NCBI GenBank assembly: GCA_022578605.1
Contig: MU394076.1
Coordinates: 186,001 to 250,000, forward strand
Length of the DNA stretch: 64,000 bases
From: Camillea tinctor
Taxonomy: Eukaryota; Ascomycota; Sordariomycetes; Xylariales; Xylariaceae
Reading direction: 5' to 3'
The notes beneath the pieces were generated by a model. It saw nothing but the letters and a program-made list of their open reading frames with translations, was not told the DNA's origin and ran no database searches. Made by a program: the position numbers and the translations under genes. Below are positions 22,800 through 35,398 of the stretch, piece after piece (position 1 is the stretch's first letter; every line of letters begins with the position of its first letter).

Positions 22800-25700
22800 C
22801 TAGTCATCATAATCATCCGAGTCGCTTGCGTCGTCTGGGGCGAGTGCTCGGTAGCGTCTGTTGTGTAGATCTTCAGCCAGTCCCCCTTCACTTTCGGGGT
22901 CCAAATAACCTTCTCCACCGACCAGAGAAAGGGCAACGGGCAGGAATATCAGTGCGTGGGTAGCCGCGAAAATAACAAGTGCCAGCCACACACGGAAGTA
23001 GTAGATTTCAAAAATCTTGGATCGAGTGAACGCCAAAACGCAGACGCCAAGCAGCTTCGTGACCGTGATTCCGCTGAACACCGATCCGCCGACATTCACA
23101 AGAGCGGTCCAAGCGCGGGCGTCGCGGCCCCGGAAACGGTTCTTGGCACGCTCCATAACAGTGCTTGATGGGAACATGAACGCCCGCGCAATATGAGCAC
23201 AGAATTCGACGGCGATGCCAACGCATATGATCAGGTTGACGAGGGAGACAGCGTTTAATGACACGTCGAAGACCGCCATGGCGCCGATGATGTCAATAAC
23301 GGTCATCACTACTGTGACAGAGACGACAAGGGCCGTTACCACAGATCCTAGGAGAATAGAGGAAACCACAAAAATGATTGCAACTGCCGAAGCAAGAAGC
23401 GTAGCGGTGAGGCTGACAATACTTGCGTATTGGTCAAAGAAGATGTAAAAGATGCTGTAGGGGAAAACCTCTACACCAGTTTCTGAGCTGACCTGATCCG
23501 CGATACGGCGGGCTGCTGCGTAGGCGTTGATGAAGTCATCCTGACTACGCAACGGCTTGTGCATGGTGCGGAAGTGACTAGCAGGGACATTGGTATTCTC
23601 GGCGTCCACCACTACAGCTTGTCCATACGCTGCCTGCCCACCCAGAGGGCATTCTTCCGTAGTTGGCGATACTAAGAACTTCTCCAAGTAGTGAACGAAT
23701 TCCTCGCCCTCCGGCATGCCATCAAGGGTGATGTTCCAAGGGGGGTTTCGATCGGCAAAGCAGACACCGCCATTCTCTTTGCAGCAATCTACATTTTCTG
23801 GTTTAAGCCAGAGGAAGAAGTCATCTATCCAGCTTGCAGCAGGCGAGGCTATGAAAGACACATCTGGTCGCTTGCGCTCTTGCTCAAGGACAGTGGCAAG
23901 AGACAATTGCTCGCAAGTACTGAAGCGTGAGCAAATTTCCTGCTGTTTGGCTCGCTCGGTGGCGTTGAGACCCTTGGTTACAAAGTAAACCGGGGGGCCG
24001 CTATCCAAGTAGCTATATACGTCATTGAAATAGTCAATAAGGTACGAGTTGTCGGGTAGTGCAACCCGCTGATCCAATCCAAGTTTAACATATGGCATCA
24101 ACGCAACTCCGGCGGCGAGAAGTCCGAGGAAGATGGTAACGACAAAGGCTTTGACCTTCTTCCCGAGCAAAGCTGGCGCATAATTCTTGCGGATAATCTG
24201 TTGCAGCAAGCTCTCCTCAGGCATATCATACGGCCGGGTACCGTTAAGACCACTGCTACCGCTTAGATGCACACGGGCTGCCTTGACTTGAATGCATGGG
24301 AAACAGTCTGCTCTGTGTTCTTCAGTACGAATCTGGTTATACGACAGTATGGAGATGAACAGTGTCATTTGAAGCAGAGCGTTAATGAACACAGCGCCTG
24401 CAGCATAGACGGCAAAGTTCCTCACGGCTGGCATCCCCACGAATGCACCGAGAGCAAACGAAACTGTTTCCGTGATGGCGGAGAATAGAATAGAGGGTCC
24501 GATTCGCCCGAGTGCCTTGGCGATCCGCTCCTCAATCATCATGTTCGGATGGCTCTGATTCACGCGATCAAATTCGTGGACAATCAAAAAGATGTTGTCC
24601 ACACCGACAGCCAGGACAATGAAGGGTATGACTTCCGCAATGATGAGGGTAGCCTTGACCCCTGCCCAGGAGAAAAGGCCGATGGATGAGGTTATCGATA
24701 TGAGGACGATTAAGATACCAACAAGACCAAGTGTGAATTTACTCTGAACCAATGCAACGGCTGGGTTCCGAACCAACTCGCGGATCGTCATGCTACTTGA
24801 GCCCAGTGCAATAGATGCATATAAGAACATAACGAGATAGCTAATGACGACAATAGCGGCGTCGGTATTCGCAGTGTCGTTGAGTTCCTGCTCCAAACTG
24901 ATTTCTGTAGAGAAGGAAAGTCGTAGCCCGAAGTCCACAGCTTCTTTTTGCGCTTGGAGGAGTCGTTCTTTCAGAGCTTCCTCCCAGTCCATAGCATGTG
25001 CAAGTTCAGGGCTTCCTTCTGGATAGTTATTGACAACCCAGGTTACCGTCATAGCCGGCGCATCAATGACATCATCGACGCTCTTGAAACCACCAAGAAT
25101 CATGTTTGGCTCGACTGGTTGGCCGAAGTCGGGTCGGCACTGGACCGGTGATTGGGCGCAAGCCTCGAATTGGGACTTCCATTTCTTTGAACCATCGAAA
25201 TAGATCGTCGGGGATTGGATGACACAAGCTGATCCAGTGGGCTTGAAACATACATCCCGGAGCATGGTGCCATAGTCCTTACCCTTAAGTTGCAGGACCT
25301 CCTTTTCAACACCAGCCCACCAAGTCAAGGTATCGTAACTCAAAACTGGACCAGGGCCCGACGGATGAGTATCGTTAACCACAAACACTTTTTCAGCTCG
25401 GTAGAACGCTCCGAAGTTCTCATCAAAGAAGGCCTTCTCTTGGGCGGCCGGGGAGGTCGGGCTAACCCACAGCCTTGCGGGCTCTCTTTCCAACTCGAAT
25501 CTGACCCAACCGGCGCTTAGCACGATCACCAGTGCCAGACTGACGAAGATTGTAATGCCTGGAAACCTCGCACATGTGTGTCCCAACTTGTTGAAAGCGG
25601 TATCACACCAGGCGTTAATCTTATAGTTCCTCTGAGGTCGATCATACATGGCATGATTGCGAACAAGGTCGCCCTCATCTTCATCGTCACTTGGCTCAAT

Positions 25701-26712
25701 GGCACCAGCCAACAGATGACGCCTTTCGCTGCGCCTTTGCTTGAGCTTGATCCAGGCAACATGTCCAGCGATAGCGGCTAAGAGGGTAAACAATAAAATA
25801 CCGTAGGTGAAGATAGAGGCGAACGTCAAGCAGGGAAGCACCCCAACGCGACACGAACCAGCCCGTGCAACATCCGGAAGCTCCGGGCAAACGGCAGGGC
25901 AGTCAACACATGAACATCGAAAGTTCGGGTCTTCGTCGTTGCATTTCTTAGGCTTCACTTCGCGCGGTGCCATATCGGGTTCGCTATACTCCTTGGGAAA
26001 GTTGATCTGGAAGGGAGAACCGATCGCCTGCTCCTTGCCGAGGAATTTCAACAGCTGGTCGTAGTTGGACGCACCACCGCCAATGAAGTCCATGGCCTTG
26101 GCGTTAGAAGCTCCAAACTTGACCTCCTTGCAGCTATCATAGAAACCCTCGCCATATTCCTCAGTGATAAGCTGATCGAGCTCGGCTACAGCTACCCCTC
26201 CACTTAGTTTCTGGGTTCGGGTAACGTTTACAAATAGAGACTGATCCGGGGAACAGCTGAAGGAACAGAATAGGTTATAGAAGTTATCTTTGCAGGCTGG
26301 GCAGCCGCCGATGATTTGATTCGGGGTGGAGAGGGAGGACTTGAGGGCATTGAGCTATTGAGAGATGTTATTAGCAAGGGGTCAAGGATGTAAACAATAG
26401 ACTCTACAAAAAGGGAGCAGTTAGCTGTAAGTAATAAAGTCGGCGTACCTGTTCAGAATCACAGCAGACCTTGCTGTCTTTCCACTTCGGTCCACACAGG
26501 GCAACGAGCTCGTCTGCAAGATCGTCATCAGGTTGGGTAGCTAGTCCGTTGTCAACACACGGAAGCGGCTTTCCAAACCAGCCTTTCTTGCCACAATGGC
26601 CGCGCATAGCACATCGGCCGGCCTCATGCTTGGGGGTGTAATTCTCATCGGCGGAGGTGAGGCTGGCTAGCAGCACAGCACCAGCGGCGACAAGGAAGGA
26701 TAGTCGAGCCAT
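22800..26712 (-). CDS. NCR1: NPC1/Ncr1 sterol transporter of the vacuole membrane
   Basis: Exon 1 (26449-26712) and exon 2 (22800-26354) join in phase 0 across a 94-nt intron to give 1272 aa, the normal size for NPC1/Ncr1. A signal peptide (MARLSFLVAAGAVLLASLTS) is followed by the Cys-rich sterol-binding N-terminal domain (CAMRGHCGKKGWFG, CCDSEQ, GGCPACKDNFYNLFCSFSC). The first membrane segment lies near 220. The sterol-sensing domain is at about 580-745 (VVISYLVMFLYASIALGSS and VLAVGVDNIFLIVHEFDR), and the RND-type C-terminal membrane block ends in GGEGYLDPESEGG plus an acidic tail (SDSDDYDD). The protein takes sterol from NPC2 in the vacuole lumen and inserts it into the limiting membrane. 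All expected segments are present and no frameshift was found. Confidence 0.97.
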
Positions 26713-27926
26713 GGCTGCTGCTCCTTAATATCGATAAGGAGCTTGCAGCTGTAGCTGCATGAGTAAAGTAGAGAGGGAACGACAAAAAGGTATTTTGAAG
26801 ACAAGAAATAATATTATGGATAGATGAATGAATGTGATGTGATATGATGGGAGATTTGATGGCAGCGGCAATAGTGATAGTGGTGGTTGATGGTTATGGC
26901 AGTTGGTGTTGATGGAAAAGATGAGAATGCGAAACCTAAAGTGCCTCCCCCCGGATTCGATGGGATGAGATGGAATGGATGTTGCTTGTTGGGTTGTCCT
27001 GCGTCATCAAATGACAGCCACCCGCGTCGGACCTGCGACTTCCCCTGTAGGTTAGCGGGAAATCACGCGGTCCATGCTCCACGTGGCCCAAGCGTAGGTG
27101 CATTTAACGTCCCTTCCCCATCTAACATATTTGAATCGGTACCACACTAGAATTGCTTAGTACCTAACTACTAGCTAGCCTATGTACCTAGGTACGAAGG
27201 GGACCTTATAGGTACCACCTAATCGTCTCGTCGTCTCGCAGGAAGATGTATGTATGCATGACATGCAGTAGGTACTATGTATGTTAAGCTTCAATTGTCA
27301 TGGTGCCTCACCTTACTAGTAGACCAAAGTACTTAGCTACCAGACTTCTTCTCTTTCTTCTCTCCTCTAAATAATATGAACCATGGATAAAATAGACTTA
27401 ACATGTAGGACCAGACATATCAATGTAAGTAGGTACTAGGTACTCTCTGTATATATATATATAAATTGGCACACTACTCAACAGGGCGCTAGCGTATATA
27501 GTAGTAAGTACCTATATAGCTTCAAGTAAAAGGTAAAGGTGAAAGGATTAATACTAGTAAACCATCACTACATAACATTCAATTTATATATTGCATGTGC
27601 ACAAATACACAGCTTAAAAACAATTTTATGAATGTACATATCAAAAGTCTTTTTATTTCCTTTTCATTCAATTTGTATAGCAATTTTAAAAAAAGTTATG
27701 TAGGTTACCTAAATAAGTTATATTTCTATTAAGACTAACATGAAGTAGATATGTGAACTATAACTTCACTAAGCAGAGATAGATCAAACAAGTTAAATTA
27801 ATAAACATTGAAAGAAAGAGGCATTGTAAAAGCCTATCATTTACTACATATCAGAAGGAAACCTTTTACCATTTTGTAAGACACAAACCAGAAACCCCGT
27901 CTGAACCTATGCCCCCTTTCACAGAA
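26713..27926. other. Intergenic region upstream of NPC1
   Basis: Promoter and 5' UTR of NPC1, then the 3' flank of the flavoprotein gene. A TATATATATATATA stretch lies near 27457-27470, and a TACCTAGGTA palindrome at about 27185. The distal half is strongly AT-rich. No coding signal supported. Confidence 0.4.
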
Positions 27927-29867
27927 TCAGTATTCAAAGCTCTCAAAAGCCACCTCCTCTCCCTCTGTCCACTTCATCACGTCCCTCAACATCCCCGGGC
28001 CCGCACAGCAATAGAACTTCCTCTTCCTCTCCTTCTCCCCCTTTTCCTCATCAACCCCTACCACATCATCCCTCTCCATCCTCCTCCCCAGCACGACCTC
28101 CGCCCCCATCCTCCTAATCCTCTCCACCACATCTTCCTCCCCCAACTTCCCCGTGACAAAAACCCTCGTTACCGACCCCAGCCCCCTGACCCTCTCCAGC
28201 ACCCGGACCGCCAGCTCCAGGTCCTCCCCCCTCAGACTCCAGAGCACCCTGAGCGCGCCCTGGCCTCTACTCAGCACCCCCTCCGCCTGCGCCACCAACG
28301 GCGTGATCCCCACGCCCCCAGCTATAAACACGCTCTCCTGCTCCCTACCCTCCTTCTCCTCCCCCGCCACCGGCATCCGGAACCCCTCCTCCCCCGCGAA
28401 CCCCAAGACCGGCAGCTCGAGGGGCACGCGCTCGGGGTCAGGCCACGTAGCCAGGAGGCCGGTAGCGGGGCCGTGGCGCCGGGCCATGATCTCGAACTCG
28501 AACGTCTGCTCAGCCCTACCGGGGGCAGCATCCCGCACGTGGGCGCCAGCGACCACGGTGAACGTGCGCACGAAGTCGTCGTTCAAGCTCAGCGGATCGT
28601 CGTCCCGCATGTGCGACCAGCCGAGGTCGAGCTCGGCGCTGAAATCCAGCGTGACGTGCTGTCCGGGGCGCCAATCTCGCTCCCCTCCCCCCAGGCGGAA
28701 CACGTACCGCCCGACGGTAGGCGTGATGCTCTCGCGGCGCACCAGCGTCGCCGCCGCACCGCTGCCCTTCCCCAAAGTCTCCGGCGCGCCCCCCGCCGCC
28801 TCGCACGCGAGCTTCCGCACCGGCGGGTTGTACGGCGAGTAGTCGATCCCCGCGCCGCGGAACGCGAGCCCGTCCTCCACGAGCCGCGCCTCGTCGACGT
28901 CGATGCGCACCGCGAGCTTCGTGGCGCGGGGCATGATCTCGCTGTCGCTGTCCCCGCCGCCGAGCACTACCGCCGCGCGCCCCGTCAGGTACAGCACGTC
29001 GCCGGAGGCGAAGTCGGGCACCGCGAGCCCCACACCAGGGTCCGCGTGCAGGTTGCCCAGGGTCTGGTACAGGCGGTTGCCCGAGTACTCCGGGTAGACG
29101 AGGGTGGCGGCGTTCTCCGCATTGCGGAAGACGCGCAGGAACCCCGGGGGCCCGCCGCGGTGGTTTGTGTCCATGCTGCGGTCGGCGTGCTTGCTCGCGA
29201 TGAAGAATAGGTCCGCCCTGGCGATCAGATCGAGCGCCCTCTGCGGGAGGGGCCCGCCGCCGCTCTCGCTGATGAGCCGCGGTGAGGGCACGTGCGGGGT
29301 GATGTGCTTCTTGTTTAAGTACTTGGGGCAGTTGCCGAGGGACTCGTCGACGTGCAGGGCCATCTGGAGGTCCGCGACGGGGCCCGCGGGTTCGGTCCTC
29401 GTCGCCGCCCCGGCGATCATGCGGCCGGCGATCTTGACGCGGTCCCGCGTTTCGAGATCGATCGACAGGCCGGCGAGGATTTTGCCGCCATCCGGTCGGA
29501 CGATCGCGTCGTCGATGATCTCCCGGGTGTTCGTGTCCCCGTCGACATCCCCTGTCGTTTTGCTGCTGGCATAAAGCTCCCGGAACACCGGGTCGTAGTT
29601 CACGTCGGCGATCGTGCGTACCCCCAGGACGTCCCGCGCGATGGGTTGGCAGAAGCCCGCCTCTCCGCCCCAGATCGTCGCCCAAGGCCGGCCTTTCTGG
29701 TCCAGCGTCCCGAAGGCGACAAGTGGTGAGCGAGCGATGCGATACCCATAAGACGATGTGAGGCCGTGGTACGTGGGGTTATCGCGAGTAGGGAGGCGCA
29801 GCAAACGATGTATGGCTTCCTCGCCTGTGTGCCATTGCGACTCGAGCGGCGTGAGAGTTGTTGCCAT
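27927..29867 (-). CDS. PNPOx-like FMN domain fused to FNR-type FAD/NAD(P) reductase
   Basis: A single exon encodes 646 aa from the ATG at 29867. A further in-frame ATG 26 codons upstream is less likely as the start, since the family begins near MATTLTPLESQWHTGEEAIH. Residues ~20-310 form a pyridoxamine-phosphate-oxidase-like split barrel (SPLVAFGTLDQKGRPWATIW, DTNHRGGPPGFLRV, YPEYSGNRLYQTLGN, FASGDVLYLTGRA). Residues ~390-640 form a ferredoxin-NADP-reductase-like module: RYVFRL and WRPGQHVTLDF, the flavin motif RTFTVV, and the nucleotide-binding FIAGGVGITPLVAQ, ending in a CCAGPGMLRDV segment. No C-terminal 2Fe-2S ferredoxin domain follows. It should be a cytosolic flavoprotein oxidoreductase; the substrate is unknown. 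The coding region is much more GC-rich than its flanks, but so are several core genes here, so transfer is not implied. Confidence 0.9.
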   Translation of the reverse strand: MATTLTPLESQWHTGEEAIHRLLRLPTRDNPTYHGLTSSYGYRIARSPLVAFGTLDQKGRPWATIWGGEAGFCQPIARDVLGVRTIADVNYDPVFRELYASSKTTGDVDGDTNTREIIDDAIVRPDGGKILAGLSIDLETRDRVKIAGRMIAGAATRTEPAGPVADLQMALHVDESLGNCPKYLNKKHITPHVPSPRLISESGGGPLPQRALDLIARADLFFIASKHADRSMDTNHRGGPPGFLRVFRNAENAATLVYPEYSGNRLYQTLGNLHADPGVGLAVPDFASGDVLYLTGRAAVVLGGGDSDSEIMPRATKLAVRIDVDEARLVEDGLAFRGAGIDYSPYNPPVRKLACEAAGGAPETLGKGSGAAATLVRRESITPTVGRYVFRLGGGERDWRPGQHVTLDFSAELDLGWSHMRDDDPLSLNDDFVRTFTVVAGAHVRDAAPGRAEQTFEFEIMARRHGPATGLLATWPDPERVPLELPVLGFAGEEGFRMPVAGEEKEGREQESVFIAGGVGITPLVAQAEGVLSRGQGALRVLWSLRGEDLELAVRVLERVRGLGSVTRVFVTGKLGEEDVVERIRRMGAEVVLGRRMERDDVVGVDEEKGEKERKRKFYCCAGPGMLRDVMKWTEGEEVAFESFEY

Positions 29868-30710
29868 GCTGAGCCAGTAAGGGCGAGTTGATGATACTCG
29901 GGAACACCTCGGACTAGACAGATACCCCAAATCGTCTTTGTTCAATAAGCGCTAGACCTCAATGCTTTAAGCTGTATGGCGTGATTGACTTAAGCGAAAG
30001 TTTGATGAGGTTTCTAAATCTGCTACATTTATGCTGAATTGAAATGCATTCGGCTCATTTTTTTTTCAACCACGTCTCGAAACATTCACCCATATATATC
30101 AAGGAGGTCATATAATTTCTTTATGTTAATTATTAAGCTGTTGTAGAGGAAGTAAGATGAATCCCGACTTTTCGGTCTTTGCTCTTCTAACAGCTTCATA
30201 GGCAAAGAAGCAAGTAGTAGTATGTCAAAGATTACAAATCAGAAGGGCGCGCAATGTCAATCGCAGAATGCAAATCCCGGAACCTAAAAGTCTTGTCGAT
30301 CTATGATTGCTCGAGCTTCAGTTCCGCGGACATGCACAGTACTTAGCGTGGTAAGTAAATATCGTAAGAAATAGTTACCCTGCTGCAAGTCACATGGCTG
30401 GACGAGGAAAAAAAACCACGAAACCGAAAACAAATGAAAAATATGAAATAACTCCTTTGGAATCAACATATCCTGTCTTGGATATCCAGGGCGAAATCGT
30501 CTCCGTCAGACGCTTCTGAACTACCTAGTATTTCCTAGCTCCAGGATCACAATGAACAGTCCTGCAAAATTGAAATGGCCGAAAATGAAAACCGGAAGGA
30601 TTCCAGCGCTGGAATGTATAATATACAAGGGTGGCGGCAATGTACTTTGGGGTATCCCTTTTTTTTCTCTCATTTCCTCGTGCTATACTCCCCTCACCTT
30701 ACATTACGTC
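29868..30710. other. Intergenic region
   Basis: Promoter of the flavoprotein gene and 3' flank of the Kch1 gene. AT-rich, with no gene recognised. Frames at 30552-30889 overlap the Kch1 3' end on the opposite strand and look like chance. Confidence 0.4.
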
Positions 30711-32632
30711 TCAGTATCTCTCGGGGCCGCGTTGTGCTTCCACGTCCGTATTATACCCATATCCTGGGCCTGGGTTTCGTTGGCCTGAGGGGGTTCCTAG
30801 CCGCGGTGGAACAGGGGCCGTCATGTTCCGCTGAGCCGCAAACTGTGGTCTCTGGGGTGAAGTTATCGGGTTCGTGGCACTTCGCATAGGTTGACCGTTG
30901 TAGTAGTTTGGCGCATTTGAAGGTGGGCCGCGAGTAGAATACATAGAAGGCGCGGGACTAGAGCGACCATCCATTGGTGGTCCGGGGCGTCCAAATTGAT
31001 TCACAGGTCGTGGCATTGGCCGGTCGTAACCATCGCCCCCGGGAACAAGAGACCGGCCCGACTGAGGGAAGCCATTCCCCGTATATGTAGATGGGCTAGC
31101 AGTATACGATCGATCGAAATTGTTTCCATTAGGTGGGGGCCGGTTCATCTGTAGAGCCGGGCCAAAGCCTCTGTTTGAATTAGCAGTTCCGGGTCGTGCT
31201 GGCGGTTGTTGATAGTTGCTGAAGTCAATATTCGGTAATGTCGGGGCGGGAGATGCTGTTCGCTCGAAACCCATTCCAGCTGCTCCGGGGATCAACGGGG
31301 CACGTGAAGAATAGCTGCTTGTAGACACACTGGTTGCATTTGTACCCTGTCGTGTCGGTAGTGGCCGTTTCTGATCGAAGGAACTTAGTTCGATATTAGA
31401 CGGCGACGGGGAGGCGGGCCGCGAGGTATATGGTGGTAAGGTCGCCATAGTATCATTGCGATTGAGCATCGGCATCTCTGGTAGCTTGTCGTCGCCATCG
31501 CCATCCAAAAACGTGGGAAGAGTAGCCTGTCGTCCAATTGGTGTTTTTTCGCCCGCCTTCTTTGCGGCTCTGACCTCGGCCCTTATACGTTGCTCCTCCT
31601 CCTTGGCGATAGCCTTGTTTACCTTAGCCGTCACAATGCTCATGAGTCGCTTGTTAATCTTCCGTTCGCAGTAGCCATGGAGCCCGCCATCCTGCCTAGG
31701 AATGTAGTGCCAGAGGAAGAAAACGTAGAACATAACACCAATGAGCAAGAACAGGACAGCGAAGACCCAAATAACTAGGGTAAACAGCATACCAGACAAT
31801 ATCACGGCCTGTTGGGTGTTGTCCTTGGCTAAAGATTCGAGTTTACCGAAGAAGCTTCCAAGGGTGCTCTCGACAGAGGAAACATCAGTTGGAATGAGGT
31901 TAGAGGTGTAGACCGCATAGAGAGTCAAAGCATTCACAACCTGACGAGGGCCGGAGCAGAATATGACTCGGATCCAAGCTACCGAAGAGATTAGTTCGCC
32001 ATCCCCCATAGCAAAAACCGAGGAAAGTAGGAGAGTATCATAGATCGACTTACATTGAAAACTGAAGTAAGTGAATAGGGCAACGTATTCGGCGCCTTTC
32101 TTAGACTTAGTCAGTTCGGCGAAGACCAGGAAACGCCTCCAACCTTGGCCGTTTCCGAAACGAGCGCTTTCGAGCCGAACTGCCAAGTTGTCGAGATAGC
32201 ATTCAGCCACACTTCCTCGCTTCATAACTCTCAGAGCACGGAGGTGCTCGAAGCCCAGATTGACGAAGGAGGCTATGATGCAAATGGAAAAAATCCACTT
32301 GGAAACATCAAAGGGCACCAACTGGGTCGGTTCAATAGACGACGACCAAGTATTGAAGGCCAAAAGATTGATGGCAGTAAAGGTGTCAACACCATAAACT
32401 GCCACAGAAAGAATAAGGGAAAAGTAAAGGTAACCATAAGCGAATGGCGTGAAACAGGACGTCGACTTGAAATCTCGAAGACTCTATTAAATGAGAATAA
32501 TTAGTATACAATTCATTAGTTCACCAGTTAATGATTTTTTTAAGGGGGGATATATAGGAAGAAACCCACGATAGCATCCCACTTCTGCTCCGGTCGAATC
32601 TCGACCTGCTTTCGGCTGGTACCGCAACCCAT
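30711..32632 (-). CDS. KCH1: Kch1-type fungal low-affinity potassium channel
   Basis: Exons 32570-32632, 32054-32483 and 30711-31978 join in frame to give 586 aa. A 21-codon first exon encodes MGCGTSRKQVEIRPEQKWDA. Membrane segments follow: YGYLYFSLILSVAVYGVD, VSKWIFSICIIASFVNLGF and a long hydrophobic stretch MLFTLVIWVFAVLFLLIGVM. The conserved FFLWHYIPRQDGGLHGYCERK marks the end of the Kch1/Prm6 membrane domain. In yeast, Kch1 and Prm6 mediate low-affinity K+ uptake and activate calcium influx during pheromone or ER stress. The C-terminal ~280 residues are a disordered Pro/Ser/Asn-rich tail. The second intron (31979-32053, 75 nt) is a multiple of three without stops, so its retention would insert 25 residues. 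The N-terminus fits an acylation signal (Gly2, Cys3, Ser6). Confidence 0.87.
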
Positions 32633-35398
32633 ATTGCCAGGTTTATATTGGAACTGGAATTGGAATTGGTGTCACGATATAGTGTATAAGTCGGCCCAGC
32701 GAAGACAAGATGTATTCGACACAGTCGAGAGAAGAAGAAAAAAGAAACGGGTGTGTGGGTATCAGATGTTAAAGATTGATTGGTGGTATCGAAATGAAGG
32801 TATTCGCTGTCGTTATCATCGTCGTCAATAAGCCCCCAAGAATGATTCAGTCAGTGAGTTAGTTGGTTTGGTTTTGGTGCATGTGTTGGCAGTGGTCAAA
32901 AGCGGCCCTGCCGTGTAAGTGCACAGTCGTCCGTCGCCCGCGAATCTATCGACTGTGCTCTCAAGGAAGATGGAGAAGAGCAGAGCTTGAGAAAAGGCAG
33001 ACTCGTGAGGAGTTATCGAAATGGACGTATGAAAAAAGAAAAGAAAGACAAAGCGTCGCCCATACGCGGGTCGAAGCGTTGGAAGAGAGGTTTCAACAAT
33101 AGTTAGTGAGTGGGTTGAGTGAGAGAGTGAGAGAGTGACCAGAGAGTAGTCTATCGGAAGCGCACGGCACGACTCGGCAGGGCATTCCAAGACCTTGCTC
33201 CAGGACCTTGCTCTCTATAGTGGCGCCATTACTTGCAGGACACTATTCTTGGAGGGTTCGGATTTTGATCAGCGCGGCGGAACAATTTGGTCCTCCCTGG
33301 TTTGGGGATAATGGTCGGAGTAAAAAAGAAAGGCTGGCGGGTCTCAGCTTGGCTGCTTGGCTGCGCTCGAGGCCTACAGTGAACAGTCGAGAAAGATGAC
33401 GGGGTCAAATGGACCAACGCATTGGAGGCCGAGGCGATCTAATCTTGGTTACAGGCCGGATCAGGTTTGATCGACTTGAAGTGGAAGAAGCGTTAAGTGG
33501 TGAGAATGGGGAATGAGAGTTTTTTTCTTCGGGTAAGGGGGCGTGGATCGAGGAAAATTCCAAGACGTTTATGGAGCGCGCGCGATGCGGAGCGACAATG
33601 ACGACGAACCTTTTCTTTATTCTCCCTTCGCTTTCTCTCTCTAGTTGTTATGATTATGATTATTTTATTCGAGTGGCATCATCCGATGTCCAATCGATGT
33701 CATGAAAAGGAGCGTGTTTCTTTCTGTTCAATGGTTTAATGATTCAAGGAGTGGACGACTTGCATATTCCCACGAAAAATGCCGGTCATTTGGTTGAATG
33801 ATTTGCTCAAGCGGAAGGAAAAAGGAAAGGGGGTGGGCGGGAAGAAGGAGGGTGTTTCTTTGCTTTGCTTGTTTGATGTCGCAGATGAGGCACGACTGGC
33901 GCTTCAATGTTAGCTGATAGGTAAGCGTCAGGGGCTTCCTGCAGGGATATCGCTACGAGGATCACAGCAGGGGTTTAAAACGCGCATTTGGCCTCCTGAT
34001 TGGATACTACACCCTTGTCTGTGTTCGGCCATGCAAGGTACGGCTCTAAATTCACCTAAATCCAGCTTAGCGCCGGGTACTCTTTGGTACTCTTTGGGTT
34101 CCTTCGCCGTTGGAGGGGCTAACGGGCTACTCCTAGTTATCATATATCCATGTACATATAGGCCCTTATCCTATAGCCGATAGCCATAGCCAAGTTTGAC
34201 ATTCCTTTCTCGTTAAGCCTTCTTGGAAGGGCATCTGGACTGGGCAACATGGAGCAACCTTGCCCGCTCGACTTGTTTCCAGAAGCCACGAGACGCGAAA
34301 CACAGAGACGTAATGTTTTTTGTATCCTTTCTGAGCGGCCTCCAAACCCCAGACCAGTCAGATCAGACCCGACGGGTTTGACACGACCAAATTAAGCAAG
34401 TTTGTGTATATGTACGTACTACTATTACCAGGAACTATTGCAAGGATATATCGACTTATTGACTAAGAAAGGGCATCCCGATTTTTTATTTCTCATTTAT
34501 TTCTCATTTAAATCTATATACGTATTACCACTATCAGACCTCTCGTCCTAAGTTGGGTTAAGTCGGTGATAAAGCCGGTGGTATGCTACACTGCCTTACC
34601 TAGGTACCTACCTAGTCTCTTTTGATTGCAGTTAAAGCGTGGTCGTCATGTTTTACATAAATGAATACAAACAACCTCCATCAATATTGCTAGCAATATA
34701 GCCTCGCCAAGATTCATATTATATGTATAACACTAGTCAAGTGCCATGTATACAGTTATTGTATAAACCTGCCTTATGTAGCGATAAGAATATTAAACCA
34801 GTCAGTCAGTAGAGCCGTCTCCCAACGAAGAGGTAACCCAATTCCATGAGATGCTTTACCTACCTAGGCAAGGAGTTAGCCTAGGTATCTTCAATAAGCT
34901 TTCAGTACCTATGTGGCGGACCACATCAAAGATGCCCTATACTTTCCACGACAGCAGGTTCAATTATGACGGCATACCGTCGTTCAGAAAATAGGACATG
35001 CAAATACAAAGGTCCTAGCTCTAATGATATGGTTAGTGGTAGGAGACAAAGACATGTCTGACTTACCACGTAACATTATCTTCTCTTCTCTTTTTTTTTC
35101 TCTGCTTTGGGTAGGAGAGGGAGCATGTAGGAGGGGAAATGGAGAAGACGCTAAACCAAGTGCAAAGAAAGCCAATCGTTTGTTTCTGGGGGGAACTCTT
35201 CTTTGGAATGTGAGACCTCCTCTGGCAGGTGTCAGAATGGACAAAGGCATTCAGGTATAGGGGGGGCATTCCAAAGAAGTCCACGGCAACGGGGCGTCTT
35301 TCAAATGAAGTTCCTCCCTTCTTCCTACCCCTTAGTGAGAGCTACGTCCTTTCTTTCGCCTCATCCCCCACCAGAAGAGCAGGAAAATCGCCTCTACG
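32633..35398. promoter_or_regulatory. 2.8 kb divergent region between Kch1 and pseudokinase genes
   Basis: Both flanking genes point outward, so this holds two promoters. Sequence near Kch1 is mixed in base composition, with (GA)n-like GTGAGAGAGTGAGAGAGTGA at about 33117. From 34380 onward it is AT-rich, with TACCTAGGTACCTACCTAG at about 34599 and a TTTCTCATTTATTTCTCATT direct repeat near 34490. I see no gene. Confidence 0.4.

Noticed and set aside
27909..29210. 433-codon plus-strand open frame
   Set aside because: Antisense shadow of the GC-rich flavoprotein gene; the peptide is Arg/Pro/His-rich without motifs.
28516..29685. 389-codon minus-strand open frame
   Set aside because: Alternative frame of the same flavoprotein gene; Arg/Gly-rich composition typical of GC-rich shadows.
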